Below, one piece after another: positions 28,705 through 37,848 of a DNA stretch of 64,000 nt. Source of the DNA: Methanobacteriaceae archaeon. Its GTDB lineage: Archaea > Methanobacteriota > Methanobacteria > Methanobacteriales > Methanobacteriaceae. The notes beneath the pieces are model-generated. The model was given only the letters and a program-made list of their open reading frames with translations. It was not told where the DNA came from and ran no database searches. Every line of letters begins with the position of its first letter. The stretch's first letter is position 1. The DNA lies in contig JAUSNX010000009.1 of the NCBI GenBank assembly GCA_030656015.1, forward strand, positions 62,001 to 126,000, read 5' to 3'. The position numbers and the translations under genes were made by a program.

Positions 28705-29091
28705 ATGGATGTGCGTGGACAAATATCAATAGAGTTTCTTTTAATCTTAGGATTTATAATGGTTATTGTATTGGCTATTGCCTCACTTGCCGGGCCACAA
28801 ATTGAAAAAAATTCTATTACCAGTGCTGCTAGGGAAGGTGCCAGTAATTCACTTTCAGAAATATCCTCAACTAATCCATCTTTTACTCCTAATCGAGTTA
28901 CTAAAATGAATATGACTGATGCTGGAAATGTTACCTATATTAAGTTTCAATTTGCTAATACATTACCTGCCAATTACAAATCTTTAGTTTTAAATCAAAC
29001 TATGCAATCTATTCTTAATCAGGCAGGGTTTACCTTCATTAATAATACAACTGTTAAAGGTAATAACGATTTATATACTATATTAATTTAG
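28705..29091 (+). CDS. class III signal peptide prepilin
   Basis: A 128-residue archaeal type IV prepilin with the textbook class III leader MDVRG-QISIEFLLILGFIMVIV. Q+1, S+3 and E+5 (Q-x-S-x-E-x-x-x-L) match, and cleavage after Gly is expected. The mature domain is small with N-x-S/T sites and may be glycosylated. GGTG lies about 8 bases before the ATG. It is transcribed divergently from the 28510 unit and towards the DUF2101-like gene, so it has its own promoter in the 28511-28704 gap. It is a good candidate for a major pilin. Confidence 0.85.
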   Translation: MDVRGQISIEFLLILGFIMVIVLAIASLAGPQIEKNSITSAAREGASNSLSEISSTNPSFTPNRVTKMNMTDAGNVTYIKFQFANTLPANYKSLVLNQTMQSILNQAGFTFINNTTVKGNNDLYTILI

Positions 29092-29149
29092 TTAACCATC
29101 AGTAAAATTCTATTTTTGTATTTATTAATTCAAATAAAATAAAAAAGAG

Positions 29150-30127
29150 TTAATTAAATCTTTCTACTTTGCCAATTACTTTAGAAGGCCTGTTGCCTTT
29201 CATATTAAATATGGATCCATCAATTTCTAATTTAACCATTTCATTTTCTGAAACATTAAATCCATTGTTTTCTACAATATACATATCTGGTTTTACATTA
29301 GAACGAATATCGTAATCCACTTTAACATGAGAAGTATTCATTCCAGCCTCAATAATCTCACCATAAGTGTAATTTCGATGATATCTAATTCTAAATAGTA
29401 AGAATACTGCAGCAACAGATATTACAGCAAATATGAGGAGTGAAAATGAAGGGAAAAATTGGAAAGGGAAGGCCATAGTTATATTAGCATTTCCACCTAC
29501 AAAGACTAGCACTATACCAACTACAACATATAAAAAGAAAAAATCCCTATATGCTTTAAAATCTTGAGTATACATTAATTTTATCTTATAATAAACCGTG
29601 TAATAAATAAATGCAGACAATAAAATGCCTAAAAGTACATAAATATAAAATGAAATGAAATGGAATACTAAAAGAACTGATGCCACAAGGAATGCACCAG
29701 AAGCAATCTGTAATCTTAAAACTGTATTTTCTTTTTCTTTAGAATCAAACTTAGAAGAGTTTATAATAATAGAGCCTTCATCAATATCCGAATCATCAGA
29801 TTCCATTACAATATCTGGCGCAGAACCTAATTCCTTCGCATAAATGGGAGATGACATTTCATCATCATCATCATCATCATCCTTTTTAGGTGATTTATTA
29901 GAATAATTAGAATATTTTTCATCAACTTTATTAGTTATATTTGATAACTTTTCACTAATTTCATCAGTATCAATTTTTTGAACTGTTTCTTTTATCTTTT
30001 CTGGACCAGTTCTTCTAAGATCCAATTCACGTATTGTAGTTGGAAGACGTATGATTCCAATAACAATAGCACCCGTGAAAGAAAAAAGTGTTATTATAAT
30101 ATCTCCAAATTTAGAAAAAATCTTCAT
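29150..30127 (-). CDS. polytopic membrane protein, DUF2101-like
   Basis: A 325-residue protein. An N-terminal helix (IFSKFGDIIITLFSFTGAIVIGII) is followed by a charged cytoplasmic linker with a run of seven Asp encoded by an (ATC)n-type triplet run (29861-29882 on the plus strand). Four or five membrane helices follow (about 140-240), then a C-terminal soluble beta domain (MYIVENNGFNVSENEMVKLEIDG..FNMKGNRPSKVIGKVERF). The layout recalls DUF2101 membrane proteins of methanogens, which I remember as neighbours of pilin genes; this is moderately sure. The start is ATG at 30127 inside the GAGGGAG context; the longer frame begins at a TTG that overlaps the SD. It lies 27 bases after the QVSVEYLLV prepilin gene. 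Confidence 0.6.
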   Translation of the reverse strand: MKIFSKFGDIIITLFSFTGAIVIGIIRLPTTIRELDLRRTGPEKIKETVQKIDTDEISEKLSNITNKVDEKYSNYSNKSPKKDDDDDDDEMSSPIYAKELGSAPDIVMESDDSDIDEGSIIINSSKFDSKEKENTVLRLQIASGAFLVASVLLVFHFISFYIYVLLGILLSAFIYYTVYYKIKLMYTQDFKAYRDFFFLYVVVGIVLVFVGGNANITMAFPFQFFPSFSLLIFAVISVAAVFLLFRIRYHRNYTYGEIIEAGMNTSHVKVDYDIRSNVKPDMYIVENNGFNVSENEMVKLEIDGSIFNMKGNRPSKVIGKVERFN

Positions 30128-30154
30128 AAACTCCCTCAATTATAAAAAAATAAT

Positions 30155-30577
30155 TTAAGTTATTGATACAGTTATATATGAATTTCCTATAGTCCAGAAA
30201 ACACTACCCGTATGCCAACCAGAGCTCACAGATGTAGTTTTATTACCTAAATTATATTGAGTCGAAGAATTGATATAACTATTTGTTCCATTAGAATATT
30301 GTAAACTCATTTTAACCGTACTGTTTACAAAAGATAAATTACCAGTTTGAGGAACAAAAAAACTAACTGTCCTTTTAGCCCCAGGGCCATTAGCATACAC
30401 AACATCAGCAGCATTAGCCAATGTGTCTGTAGCTATTTTAGCATCAGAAGCATCTGAAACATCATTACTTGCATCAATAGAGTTTCCAATTAATGGAATA
30501 GTAATAACACTAAGTACTACTATCAAAATTAATACAACCAGCAAATATTCTACCGATACTTGTCCTCTTTTGTCCAT
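30155..30577 (-). CDS. class III signal peptide prepilin
   Basis: A prepilin of about 140 residues with leader MDKRG-QVSVEYLLVVLILIVVLSVI, matching Q-x-S-x-E-x-x-x-L with predicted cleavage after Gly. A short helix (SNDVSDASDAKIATDTLANAADVVY) and a beta domain with several N-x-S/T sequons follow. The start is taken at the ATG at 30577 because the other prepilins here have Met directly before D-x-[KR]-G. The two ATGs at 30589 and 30586 have no better SD, and AAAGGT abuts 30577, so this is not settled. It is followed by the DUF2101-like protein; the prepilin peptidase lies just upstream on the same strand. Confidence 0.85.
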   Translation of the reverse strand: MDKRGQVSVEYLLVVLILIVVLSVITIPLIGNSIDASNDVSDASDAKIATDTLANAADVVYANGPGAKRTVSFFVPQTGNLSFVNSTVKMSLQYSNGTNSYINSSTQYNLGNKTTSVSSGWHTGSVFWTIGNSYITVSIT

Positions 30578-30741
30578 ACCTTTCATCATAATAATTTATC
30601 CTAAACATGTATATTAAGTTTTTCTCTTGAATTTAATATTAATTTAATTATATTAATCGATTTTTAAGGATTATTTTAAATTTTCTAAGTTTTTAGAAGA
30701 AATATTTTCAATATAATTAAGAAAGATTTAGTTACTTAATA

Positions 30742-31899
30742 CTAATGCATTAAAAGGTCAACCAACTGGAAAAAGATGTAGGCCAAATCTCCAATAAAAA
30801 GAGAAATTAAAAGTCCAATAAATATGGATGGTGCGAAAGGAACTCCTCTTTTGACCCGTATACTATCTTTAATTTTATTTTCAGCAACTAATTCTTTTAA
30901 TAACTCAATATCTTTTTCTGTTAGGCCCGCAGCAAGAGTTCCTAAAAGCATTTTTCCTTTAGGTGCATTAATTGAAGATAAATCACCGGTTTTAGAAGCT
31001 TTTTTAAATCTGGATATGATTCCTTCACTATCAAAATATACTTTATCCTCTGTTTCATAAAGTCCCTGAGCCATTATCATTCCTTCTTTTAAATCATCAA
31101 CCTGATGATTATCCTGAAGAGCTTCTTTATTGACCGAAGTTAATAGTTTCTTTATTATTCCAATTATAGTTATAAAAATAAAAATTGTCACAATTCCCAA
31201 TATAGTGATTTTGTTATTAGTGTAAAGAGCAAAAACAGTTATTATTGAAACAAAAACAGCTTTAATCCTATTGGGAATCTTAGAAATAAGGGCGGTTAAA
31301 ATGTAAATCATTCCAAGTGTCAATATAAGAATTTGAAATGGTAAAAATGGAGTTATATAATACGTAATAGTTACCGCGGAGGTAACAACCAATGCTAAAA
31401 GGAAATTTTTCTGATATTCTTTTACTGGTGAAGCTAATTCATCTAAAAGATGTCGCTTTTCACTGTAAACTATATAAAATACAAATATTAGTAAAAATGG
31501 CAATATGGCCAATATACTATTTATAATAACTGTAAATGGGAATGGGTATTTTGCCATTACCGGCAATGAATAACCTAAAATACTATAACTAATCAAAACA
31601 GGTTGTAATGGTAAAAGAGCAGCTAAGGCCGTGAACATTTTCACATCTCCTCCAGCCCAGGCCCCGAGTTTCCAGAATATATATCCTAGAACAAAAATTG
31701 TTCCTGTAAATAACAAAGTATAAACAAGAATCATTAAATTTCCAGTTGAAAATGCGTTAATAGCATTTAAAGCTATTCCTAATCCTATTAATGGAAAAGT
31801 GAGCTTGTTGGCAATTATTCCTCTCTTTAAGTCTGTGTATGAAGCATATATGCATGCTAAAATTGCTATAAAGGTACAAATCAGTGGGATTGAAATCAT
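30742..31899 (-). CDS. A24 family prepilin peptidase (FlaK/EppA-type)
   Basis: A membrane aspartyl protease of 385 residues that would cut the leaders of the prepilins of this locus at the inner face of the membrane. Catalytic aspartates are Asp23 in ASYTDLKRG and Asp85 in AGGDVKMF (the GxGD-type motif). There are 7-9 predicted helices. A soluble insert (about 265-350, FDSEGIISRFKKASKTGDLSSIN and following) separates the core from a last helix; bacterial PilD has no such part, but archaeal A24 enzymes often have a C-terminal domain. GTGAT precedes the ATG. It heads the minus-strand run 31899-29150 with the prepilin and DUF2101-like gene. Confidence 0.9.
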   Translation of the reverse strand: MISIPLICTFIAILACIYASYTDLKRGIIANKLTFPLIGLGIALNAINAFSTGNLMILVYTLLFTGTIFVLGYIFWKLGAWAGGDVKMFTALAALLPLQPVLISYSILGYSLPVMAKYPFPFTVIINSILAILPFLLIFVFYIVYSEKRHLLDELASPVKEYQKNFLLALVVTSAVTITYYITPFLPFQILILTLGMIYILTALISKIPNRIKAVFVSIITVFALYTNNKITILGIVTIFIFITIIGIIKKLLTSVNKEALQDNHQVDDLKEGMIMAQGLYETEDKVYFDSEGIISRFKKASKTGDLSSINAPKGKMLLGTLAAGLTEKDIELLKELVAENKIKDSIRVKRGVPFAPSIFIGLLISLFIGDLAYIFFQLVDLLMH

Positions 31900-31920
31900 G
31901 AAATCACTTTAACTATATTG

Positions 31921-31950
31921 TAAACATATTATTTTGTTAAACATATTATT
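31921..31950. repeat. 13-bp direct repeat upstream of the prepilin peptidase
   Basis: TAAACATATTATT occurs at 31921-31933 and 31938-31950, a period of 17 bases. The repeat lies 22-51 bases upstream of the peptidase start codon on the minus strand, where a promoter or leader would be. It could be an operator or a sequence duplicated by chance in AT-rich DNA. Confidence 0.45.
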
Positions 31951-32045
31951 AAATTAATTACTAAATGAAGTTAAATTATAATTTAAAACTAGGATATTTA
32001 ATGCTATCTTTTATAAATGATTGGAAATAATTTTTAATGAATTTA

Positions 32046-32111
32046 TTAAATGAAAACATTTAGGATAGTTATGAATAGCAGCAATAAATATTTAAATAAA
32101 TCCCATTGCAT
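32046..32111 (-). CDS. candidate 21-residue hydrophobic micro-protein
   Basis: A short frame reads MQWDLFKYLLLLFITILNVF plus Ile and stop, a single potential membrane helix. GGAG lies six bases before the ATG, an ideal SD spacing for this genome. It starts 47 bases after the pyrG stop on the same strand. Small hydrophobic frames can occur by chance in AT-rich DNA, so only the SD and the helix support it. Function is unknown. Confidence 0.3.
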   Translation of the reverse strand: MQWDLFKYLLLLFITILNVFI

Positions 32112-32158
32112 TAATTTCTCCTGAAAATATAAAGGATAATTATAAAAAAGATTATAAT

Positions 32159-33763
32159 TTATTTCAGATTATCCATTGTGGCCTGCATAAATGAAACAAA
32201 TATTGGGTGTGCCCTATTAGGCCTGGACTTAAATTCAGGATGGAATTGACATCCTAAAAACCAGGGATGATCCTTAATTTCAACAATTTCCACTAAAAAG
32301 TCATCAGGAGACGTTCCAGAAATTATTAATCCTTTTTCTTCTAAAGCTTCGCGGAAATCATTATTCAATTCGAATCTGTGTCGATGACGTTCCTCCACAA
32401 GTTCTTCCTGATAAGCTTCATGGGCCATGGTGTTCTCCTTGAGCTTACAATCATATGATCCCAACCTCATGGTTCCTCCCATGTCTTTAATCTTTTTCTG
32501 TTCTTCCATCATATCAATAACTGGATAAGTGGTTTCAGTGTTAAATTCAGTACTGTGCGCATCATCAAATCCATGTAAACGTGCAAATTCAATCACCATG
32601 CACTGCATTCCCAGACAAATTCCAAATAATGGAATATTATTCTCAATAGAGAAACGAACAGCATCTAATTTTCCAGATATTCCTCGCTCACCAAAACCAC
32701 CAGGGATTAGAATAGAGTCTAAATCCTTAAGTTTTTCCATATTTATAGAATCTTCGGCACTTATCCAATCAATTTCAACTTTAACACCCACGTGAGCTGC
32801 AGCATGCTTTAAAGATTCCCTAATACTGATGTAAGAATCCTCTAGCTCCACATATTTGCCTACAATCCCCACAAGAACCTTAGGTTCCTCTTTTTTAAGA
32901 GAATCTACAATATTCTCCCACTCAGAAAGATCATGGGAGTTTTCTTCAACACCCAGCTTAATTCTCTGAATAACATATTTACCTACATTCTCCCGATCCA
33001 TTACCAATGGCACTTCATAAATGGAGGACACATCAGGACAATTAATTACTGCTTTAGGTTCAACATCACAGAAATGAGCAATCTTCATTTTTAAAGGCGT
33101 ATCAATAGGCATTTCACTTCGACAAATTATCATATCCGGATTAATACCCGTACTTCGAAGCTCTTTAGTACTGTGCTGGGTTGGTTTGGTCTTAAATTCT
33201 CCAGCAGCCTTTAAATAAGGAACATATGTAACATGAACAAACATTACATTGTCATGGCCTTCTTCATTTCTAAGTTGTCTTAAAGCTTCTAAAAATGGTT
33301 GGCTTTCAATATCCCCCACAGTTCCTCCAACTTCGACCAGTACAACATCCGCCTGAGTTTTATCAGCCATTTTACGAATCATATGTTTAATTTCATCTGT
33401 TATATGGGGAATAATTTGCACACAAGACCCCAGGTATGATCCTTTCCGTTCTTTATTGATAACAGACATGTAAACTTTACCAGTAGTAATATTAGACTCA
33501 CCTGAAAGATTAACATCTAAAAAACGCTCATAGTGGCCTAAATCAAGGTCAGTTTCCATTCCATCAAGGGTTACAAAAACTTCCCCATGCTGATAAGGAT
33601 TTAAAGTTCCAGAATCCCAATTTAAATAAGGATCTATCTTAATAGCTGTTACTTCTAAACCATAAGATCTTAAAATTCTTCCAATGGAAGCTGCGGTAAT
33701 TCCTTTACCAATGGAACTTACAACTCCCCCAGTTACAAATATATATTTTGCCAGACCAACCAA
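32159..33763 (-). CDS. pyrG: CTP synthase (glutamine hydrolysing)
   Basis: CTP synthase (about 534 residues) converts UTP, ATP and glutamine to CTP. The synthetase domain begins AKYIFVTGGVVSSIGKGITAAS, followed by IKIDPYLNWDSGTLNPYQHGEVFV, EVGGTVGDIES and STKELRSTGINPDMI. The C-terminal class I amidotransferase has PGGFGERG, nucleophile Cys in GICLGMQ and the His/Glu pair in GCQFHPEFKSRP. The frame opens at a TTG directly touching the SD GGAG, which is too close to be used. The in-frame CTG at 33754 is nine bases from the SD and begins MAKYIFVTGG, exactly where the family usually starts, so CTG may be the real initiator. Confidence 0.97.
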   Translation of the reverse strand: MVGLAKYIFVTGGVVSSIGKGITAASIGRILRSYGLEVTAIKIDPYLNWDSGTLNPYQHGEVFVTLDGMETDLDLGHYERFLDVNLSGESNITTGKVYMSVINKERKGSYLGSCVQIIPHITDEIKHMIRKMADKTQADVVLVEVGGTVGDIESQPFLEALRQLRNEEGHDNVMFVHVTYVPYLKAAGEFKTKPTQHSTKELRSTGINPDMIICRSEMPIDTPLKMKIAHFCDVEPKAVINCPDVSSIYEVPLVMDRENVGKYVIQRIKLGVEENSHDLSEWENIVDSLKKEEPKVLVGIVGKYVELEDSYISIRESLKHAAAHVGVKVEIDWISAEDSINMEKLKDLDSILIPGGFGERGISGKLDAVRFSIENNIPLFGICLGMQCMVIEFARLHGFDDAHSTEFNTETTYPVIDMMEEQKKIKDMGGTMRLGSYDCKLKENTMAHEAYQEELVEERHRHRFELNNDFREALEEKGLIISGTSPDDFLVEIVEIKDHPWFLGCQFHPEFKSRPNRAHPIFVSFMQATMDNLK

Positions 33764-34212
33764 CTCCTATATTTTACCTTAAAAAATTGTTATCATCAAA
33801 ATTAAATCAATAATAACCAATATTCAAATTAATATAAATCAAATATCATGTAAAATTATTATTAAATATAATTAAAAAGACTATAATTAAAAAGACTAAA
33901 GAGATTTAAAAGCCATAATAAATCCATTTTTGAATTAAAATTATTATAATCTATTTTAAATTTTAGAGCCAAAAACACTAAAATGGACATATACCGAATT
34001 ACGATTTTAGCCTTTAAATCAACAATTGCAAATTATAATACCTTTTTAACTAGAACTTCAGAGTAAATATATGTTTTTATTATATTTTTTATAATATAAC
34101 CCTAAATTTTAAGTTATGAAATTTAATGTATATTATTTTAGTTATATTCTGATTAGTATTCAGTAATTATTTGTTTATTATCCTAATAAACGTTTAAATA
34201 ATTAAATAAGCA
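33764..34212. other. pyrG upstream region with 15-bp tandem repeat and a 17-mer seen elsewhere
   Basis: A 449-base gap with no gene. TATAATTAAAAAGAC is repeated head to tail at 33867-33881 and 33882-33896, about 100 bases upstream of pyrG. GATTTTAGCCTTTAAAT (34003-34019) occurs again exactly at 57348-57364, also between genes. T-rich stretches near 34080-34100 lie downstream of the apgM stop, in the direction of apgM transcription. Confidence 0.45.
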
Positions 34213-35409
34213 CTATAATCCATTAATAAGATTATTAATTAGATTATGGGCCACATCAATACCTAAAGAACCATTTTTACAAGAAAATTCATCATATTCC
34301 TGCACAGAGTCTGGTTTTAGATTAGTTGAAAAAACCACATAAGGAACCGGATCCATGGTATGCGTACCTATATCAATAGGTGTAGCATGGTCTGGCAGTA
34401 AAACCAGAGAATATTCTTCATAATCCTTCAAAGCTTCCATTAAAGGCCCTAATATTTTAAGATCTATTTCTTCAATGGCTTTAATTTTTTCTTCAAGATC
34501 ACCAGCATGCCCTGCCTCATCAGGTGCCTCTACATGCACAAAAATAATATCATGATCTTTTAAAGCATCAGCAGCATATTTACCCTTAGCAGAATAATCT
34601 GTATCAAAATAACCAGTAGCACCAGGAACCTCAATATTGTTAAGGCCTAAATAAAGTCCTATTCCTTTTATCAGATCAACACCAGTGATAGTTGCACCTT
34701 TAAGAGAATATTTTTCTAAAAAATTATCTATTTCTGGCGCAGGACCCTGGCCCCATAGCCATATTCTATTTGCGGGTTTTTTGCCTTCATTTAACCTTTT
34801 TTGATTAACTTCAGAATTAATAAGAGTTTCTCGTGATTCTTCCATAAGTTTATTCAGTAAAATCGCATTATCATCAGTTTCTGGCTGAATAATGTTTTCG
34901 GATATTTTCTCACCAACAATATCATGAGGCGGTGTTGTTTTTAAATTAGAAGATTCTTTTTTACTGAAAACAAAAAGATTTCTATAACTTATACCATGAT
35001 AAAAAGTACCTAAATCATCATAGTTCTTGTTTAAAATATCAATTAGATCCTTAGATTCAGAAGATGTAATATGACCTGCGTTAAAATCATCTAAAATGCC
35101 GTTATTTTCAGTAATTAGATTACATCGAAATGCAACATCATTTTTTGAAAGATTTACACCCATACTGGCTGCTTCCAATGGACCTCTTCCAGTATAATAT
35201 TCTTCAGGGTCATATCCCATAATAGAAAGATTAGCCACATCTGAACCCGGATCCATATCATCAGGAACTGTTTTCAAAAATCCACTGCATCCCATGGATG
35301 CTAATTTATCCATGTTTGGTTTTTTTGCAACTTGAAGAGGAGTTTTATTATCCAATTCTTTTAAGGGATAGTCTGCCATCCCATCGCCAATTAATATAAC
35401 ATATTTCAT
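34213..35409 (-). CDS. apgM: cofactor-independent phosphoglycerate mutase, archaeal type
   Basis: A 398-residue archaeal iPGM of the alkaline-phosphatase superfamily, interconverting 2- and 3-phosphoglycerate. Metal and catalytic motifs are in place: [11 protein letters not shown] at the start, [16 protein letters not shown] with the nucleophilic Ser region, [36 protein letters not shown] and [22 protein letters not shown]. Some archaeal paralogues may use other phosphosugars, but this sequence looks standard. A GGAAGAT-type SD precedes the ATG. In this run of minus-strand metabolic genes it is followed by homoserine dehydrogenase upstream, with no clear operon link (about 220 bases). Confidence 0.95.
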   Translation of the reverse strand: MKYVILIGDGMADYPLKELDNKTPLQVAKKPNMDKLASMGCSGFLKTVPDDMDPGSDVANLSIMGYDPEEYYTGRGPLEAASMGVNLSKNDVAFRCNLITENNGILDDFNAGHITSSESKDLIDILNKNYDDLGTFYHGISYRNLFVFSKKESSNLKTTPPHDIVGEKISENIIQPETDDNAILLNKLMEESRETLINSEVNQKRLNEGKKPANRIWLWGQGPAPEIDNFLEKYSLKGATITGVDLIKGIGLYLGLNNIEVPGATGYFDTDYSAKGKYAADALKDHDIIFVHVEAPDEAGHAGDLEEKIKAIEEIDLKILGPLMEALKDYEEYSLVLLPDHATPIDIGTHTMDPVPYVVFSTNLKPDSVQEYDEFSCKNGSLGIDVAHNLINNLINGL

Positions 35410-35631
35410 GAAAATCTTCCATTAATCATTATAAAATTATTTTTTAGTTGAACAATCCCATATTCTGATTTAATATTCGAATTAAAACTAATTAATCCAT
35501 TGTATTAATAAAATATAAACTGAAAATGCCTAATAAAAAATATAATTTCTAAATTTTTTATAAAAATTTTATCCTAGTTTTTATCTTAGAATCAAAAATA
35601 TCTATTTTATAATTATTTTTTTATCATGATT

Positions 35632-36648
35632 TTATAGTTTTTTAGACTTCCAGATATTAACCAGATCACTTAAAATAGCTGAAGCCGTTTCTATAGAACC
35701 TGCTCCTTTACCCACAACAGTTACATCATCTGCCAGGTCTGTTTTAAGAGTCGCCATATTCAAGGTTCCATCTACCGCATATGGAGAATCTTCGCGTACT
35801 AATCTGGGTGAAACATTTAAAGAATCTGGGGAAACTTCAGCCATTAATTTAATTAAATAACCATCTTTTTTAGCAAGATCTATTGCTTCCGAGGTTATTC
35901 TTGATATTCCAGTTACTTGAACATCTTTCAATGTACAGTCAATACCTAAAATAGCATTGGCCAGAATAACCGTTTTACAAGCTGCATCAATTCCCTCCAC
36001 GTCTTGAGTAGGGTCAGTCTCAGCAATACCTAATTGTTGAGACTCTTGTAATGTATGTTCATATGAAGAACCTTCAGCAGTCATTCTAGAGAGAATAAAA
36101 TTAGTAGTACCATTGAGAATACCTAATATGGATTTAATTTCATTTCCAGGTAGAGTTTCTTGGGCGAAATTTAATATAGGCATAGCTCCACCAACAGAAG
36201 CTTCAAATTTAAATTCGACTCCGTTTTCTTGTGATACGTCCCTTAATTCACTGAAAAATAAAGCAAGATGCCCTTTATTAGAAGTTACCACATCTTTCTT
36301 ATCTTTCATAGCCTTAATTGTGAGGGATTTAGCAGGCTCACCATTTTCAATATTAGTGGGTGTTACTTCCACCAGACAATCATATTCCACTTTATCCAGA
36401 ACATCTAATCCCTCAATAGCTTTAACACCTATTTCAGGATAATCACTAACTTTTCCAGATTCTGATTTAACTTTTAATAATAATTCTGGATCCAGGCCTT
36501 CTTGGGAAATAGCTGCTCCAGATGAATCTGTAACTGCTACTATTTTCAAATCCATTCCATAATTTTTAAGGAGATAATCCTTTTTCTGTGATACAACCTT
36601 AGCCACCCCTTGGCCAACGGCACCAAAACCCATTAAACAAATTCGCAT
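35632..36648 (-). CDS. hom: homoserine dehydrogenase
   Basis: A 338-residue enzyme that reduces aspartate semialdehyde to homoserine for threonine and methionine synthesis. The Rossmann start is [19 protein letters not shown]. The catalytic region includes [43 protein letters not shown] and [16 protein letters not shown] with the conserved lysine/aspartate patch. It lacks a C-terminal ACT domain, but a separate double-ACT protein is encoded 121 bases upstream on the same strand and could supply amino-acid feedback; this is inference. A perfect GGAGG sits 7 bases before the ATG. Confidence 0.96.
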   Translation of the reverse strand: MRICLMGFGAVGQGVAKVVSQKKDYLLKNYGMDLKIVAVTDSSGAAISQEGLDPELLLKVKSESGKVSDYPEIGVKAIEGLDVLDKVEYDCLVEVTPTNIENGEPAKSLTIKAMKDKKDVVTSNKGHLALFFSELRDVSQENGVEFKFEASVGGAMPILNFAQETLPGNEIKSILGILNGTTNFILSRMTAEGSSYEHTLQESQQLGIAETDPTQDVEGIDAACKTVILANAILGIDCTLKDVQVTGISRITSEAIDLAKKDGYLIKLMAEVSPDSLNVSPRLVREDSPYAVDGTLNMATLKTDLADDVTVVGKGAGSIETASAILSDLVNIWKSKKL

Positions 36649-36769
36649 AAAATTCCTCCAATATCAAACTCATTATTGTAGAATACGTTTGAATTAACTT
36701 AAATCATTCTAATTAGAGAATCATGGACTATATGATAGAATCACGATTTAAGAAAATCACATGGTAGTA

Positions 36770-37258
36770 TTAAACTTCACTAATAACCAAAAAATCTTTT
36801 TTATGACCAATGCTATTAATTCTGTGCATTAGTTCCTCTTTTTTGCCAAAATCTGCTTCCACAGTTATTCTTGCAGATGAATCCAGCGGTTCTTCAGCCA
36901 TTTTAAGAGCCAAATCTGCTACCCTAACTCCTTCTAACTGGTTAATTTGATCCATAGTGTCTTTAACGTCTCTGTCAACAATATTTCCAATAAGAATAGT
37001 TTTTATGGTTTCTTTGAGAAGAACTCCATCCATTTCAATAACTTTGATTCCTAACTCATCTAGCTTTTTCATTACCAAATCAAGAGTATTAGGTTCTCCT
37101 TCAATAGTTATTTGAACTGGAATTAATCCTCTTTCAGTTTTAATATCTCTTTGATGAATAACTGTAACTAAATTAGCTCCTAAAGCCCCAATAGGTTCTA
37201 ATACAGCTACTAATTTCCCAGGAACATCCAGAAGTTCAAGTACCAGGTTCAAACGCAT
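36770..37258 (-). CDS. ACT domain protein (two ACT repeats), amino-acid sensor
   Basis: A 162-residue protein built of two ACT-like halves. The first (1-80) is MRLNLVLELLDVPGKLVAVLEPIGALGANLVTVIHQR..GLIPVQITIEG. The second (about 83-160) is IKTILIGNIVDRDVKDTMDQINQLEGVRVADLALKM..SSARITVEADFGKKEELMHRI. ACT pairs bind small amino acids. It is encoded 121 bases upstream of homoserine dehydrogenase on the same strand, the arrangement seen in other methanobacteria, so it may act as a stand-alone feedback subunit for that enzyme. There is no DNA-binding domain. GAGGAG precedes the ATG. Confidence 0.88.
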   Translation of the reverse strand: MRLNLVLELLDVPGKLVAVLEPIGALGANLVTVIHQRDIKTERGLIPVQITIEGEPNTLDLVMKKLDELGIKVIEMDGVLLKETIKTILIGNIVDRDVKDTMDQINQLEGVRVADLALKMAEEPLDSSARITVEADFGKKEELMHRINSIGHKKDFLVISEV

Positions 37259-37382
37259 TTTATCTCCTCTTTAATTATGTATTATAAATTCTAAGTATCT
37301 AAATAGTCCTAATTTTATTAATAAAAATAAAATTAATAAGTAAAATAAAAATCTTAGTTAAAATTAATTATTATGAAATAGA

Positions 37383-37595
37383 TTATTTCCATTTACTCTT
37401 TTCAACAATCATATTTCCATTTTCATCCACATTAGTATTTCTCATTATCCGGTAAGGATTTTTATCATGAGCTATATCTTTACGTGTAAGATTAATGTTA
37501 TCTACAATATAATGAGTTTCTTCCAATTCAGGAATGTTCTCCAATGTTTTTGAAAATTCTTTTAAGATTTTTTCTGCTTCTTTTTCGATTTTCAT
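37383..37595 (-). CDS. gatC: Asp-tRNA(Asn)/Glu-tRNA(Gln) amidotransferase subunit C
   Basis: A 70-residue GatC-like protein, the small subunit that helps fold GatA in the GatCAB enzyme, which makes Asn-tRNA from Asp-tRNA(Asn). An N-terminal helix (IEKEAEKILKEFSKTLENIPE) is followed by a C-terminal strand with RKDIAHDKNPYRIMRNTNVDENGNMIVEKSKWK, typical of the shorter archaeal GatC. gatA and gatB are not nearby. It lies just before asnB on the same strand, so Asn supply is a shared theme. An AGAAGG-type SD precedes the ATG. Confidence 0.82.
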   Translation of the reverse strand: MKIEKEAEKILKEFSKTLENIPELEETHYIVDNINLTRKDIAHDKNPYRIMRNTNVDENGNMIVEKSKWK

Positions 37596-37848
37596 TTAAA
37601 ATCCTTCTCTTTAAGTATAGTGGTAAAGTTTAATTTATTTTGAATTATTTTTAAAATTTATTAAATTAGAATATCTTATTTATATTATTATTAATTTGTT
37701 TAGCTTTATAAATATTGTTCATAGTAAATTTAGAAGATTTTAAAATAAAACCAATGCATAAAAATCAAGGAACTAAACTTATTGAATAATATTTGATTAT
37801 ATAATTACTTAATTAATAAATGAATTATCCTATTATAATCTTAATTAT

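Noticed and set aside
29861-29882. Possible poly-His motif from the CATCATCAT run on the plus strand
   Set aside because: On the coding (minus) strand it encodes poly-Asp within a real membrane protein; no plus-strand gene exists there.
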